From: Candidatus Aenigmatarchaeota archaeon
GTDB lineage: Archaea > Aenigmatarchaeota > Aenigmatarchaeia > QMZP01
Direction of reading: 5' to 3'
Length of the DNA stretch: 12,393 nt
NCBI GenBank assembly: GCA_015520105.1
Contig: WAQT01000016.1
Span: 1-12,393 of the forward strand
The notes below the pieces were generated by a model. It was not told the DNA's origin. It was given only the letters and a program-made list of their open reading frames with translations, and did not search any database. This document shows, piece by piece, positions 12,333 through 12,393 of the stretch (its first letter is position 1; the number at the start of each line of letters is the position of its first letter). Made by a program: the position numbers and the translations under genes.

Positions 12333-12393
12333 GATTTCTCGCTGAGTTACCGTGTGATATTAAAAATTTCCTTTTTATAATCATGTTCATGAT

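Noticed and set aside
12181..12390. A 69-codon minus-strand frame at the window end
   Set aside because: It overlaps the promoter and start of the MopE-like gene, has no ribosome site, and its composition does not resemble a protein family.
1..12393. CRISPR array, transposon or rRNA
   Set aside because: I found no regularly spaced repeats, no transposase or long terminal inverted repeats, and no rRNA-like sequence.

Overview
This window comes from an archaeon. It carries archaeal DnaG, RpoN (the Rpb10-like RNA polymerase subunit), a Trm5-family tRNA methyltransferase, a Dph6-type ligase, an archaeal-type RNase HII, an MJ0619/Tes-like radical SAM enzyme and an initiator tRNA-Met gene interrupted by three bulge-helix-bulge introns. 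Most genes have a TATA element centred about 23-28 bases before the start codon, which implies leaderless transcripts. The lineage is not fixed by the sequence; an uncultivated euryarchaeal or DPANN-like lineage is plausible.

Positions 1-2089 (minus strand) hold a four-gene operon of small membrane-anchored or exported proteins, and this is the least explained part of the window. In transcription order it encodes: a 259-residue CxxCC/CxCxH protein, a 106-residue Met/Cys-rich protein, a 75-residue tethered tail, and a tandem thioredoxin-like protein cut by the window edge. The first and third proteins end in almost the same C-terminal motif, LP(G/S)MVGGC, written with different synonymous codons. 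The second ends in the related MMGGM. Its first three genes have strong Shine-Dalgarno sites, unlike most of the window. Its promoter carries an inverted repeat next to the TATA box. I infer an undescribed envelope system for thiol or metal chemistry.

Positions 2214-5238 hold information-processing genes: rnhB, the three-intron initiator tRNA (its 3' end overlaps the stop codon of the convergent dph6-like gene), an unrecognised CxxC protein and a short Trm5-family methyltransferase. Positions 5298-6809 hold an M42 aminopeptidase and a convergent GNAT acetyltransferase.

Positions 6855-9246 hold a Tes-like tetraether-lipid radical SAM enzyme with an unusual basic tail containing AT-hook-like RGRP motifs. 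It is divergent from a GbsR/MarR-like regulator, which may control it. Positions 9316-11302 hold rpoN, dnaG and a small Toprim protein whose reading frame overlaps dnaG by 134 bases. Positions 11484-12194 encode a secreted coiled-coil protein with two MopE-type DxDGDGY repeats, which looks bacterial in style. The last 199 bases hold its promoter and no convincing gene.
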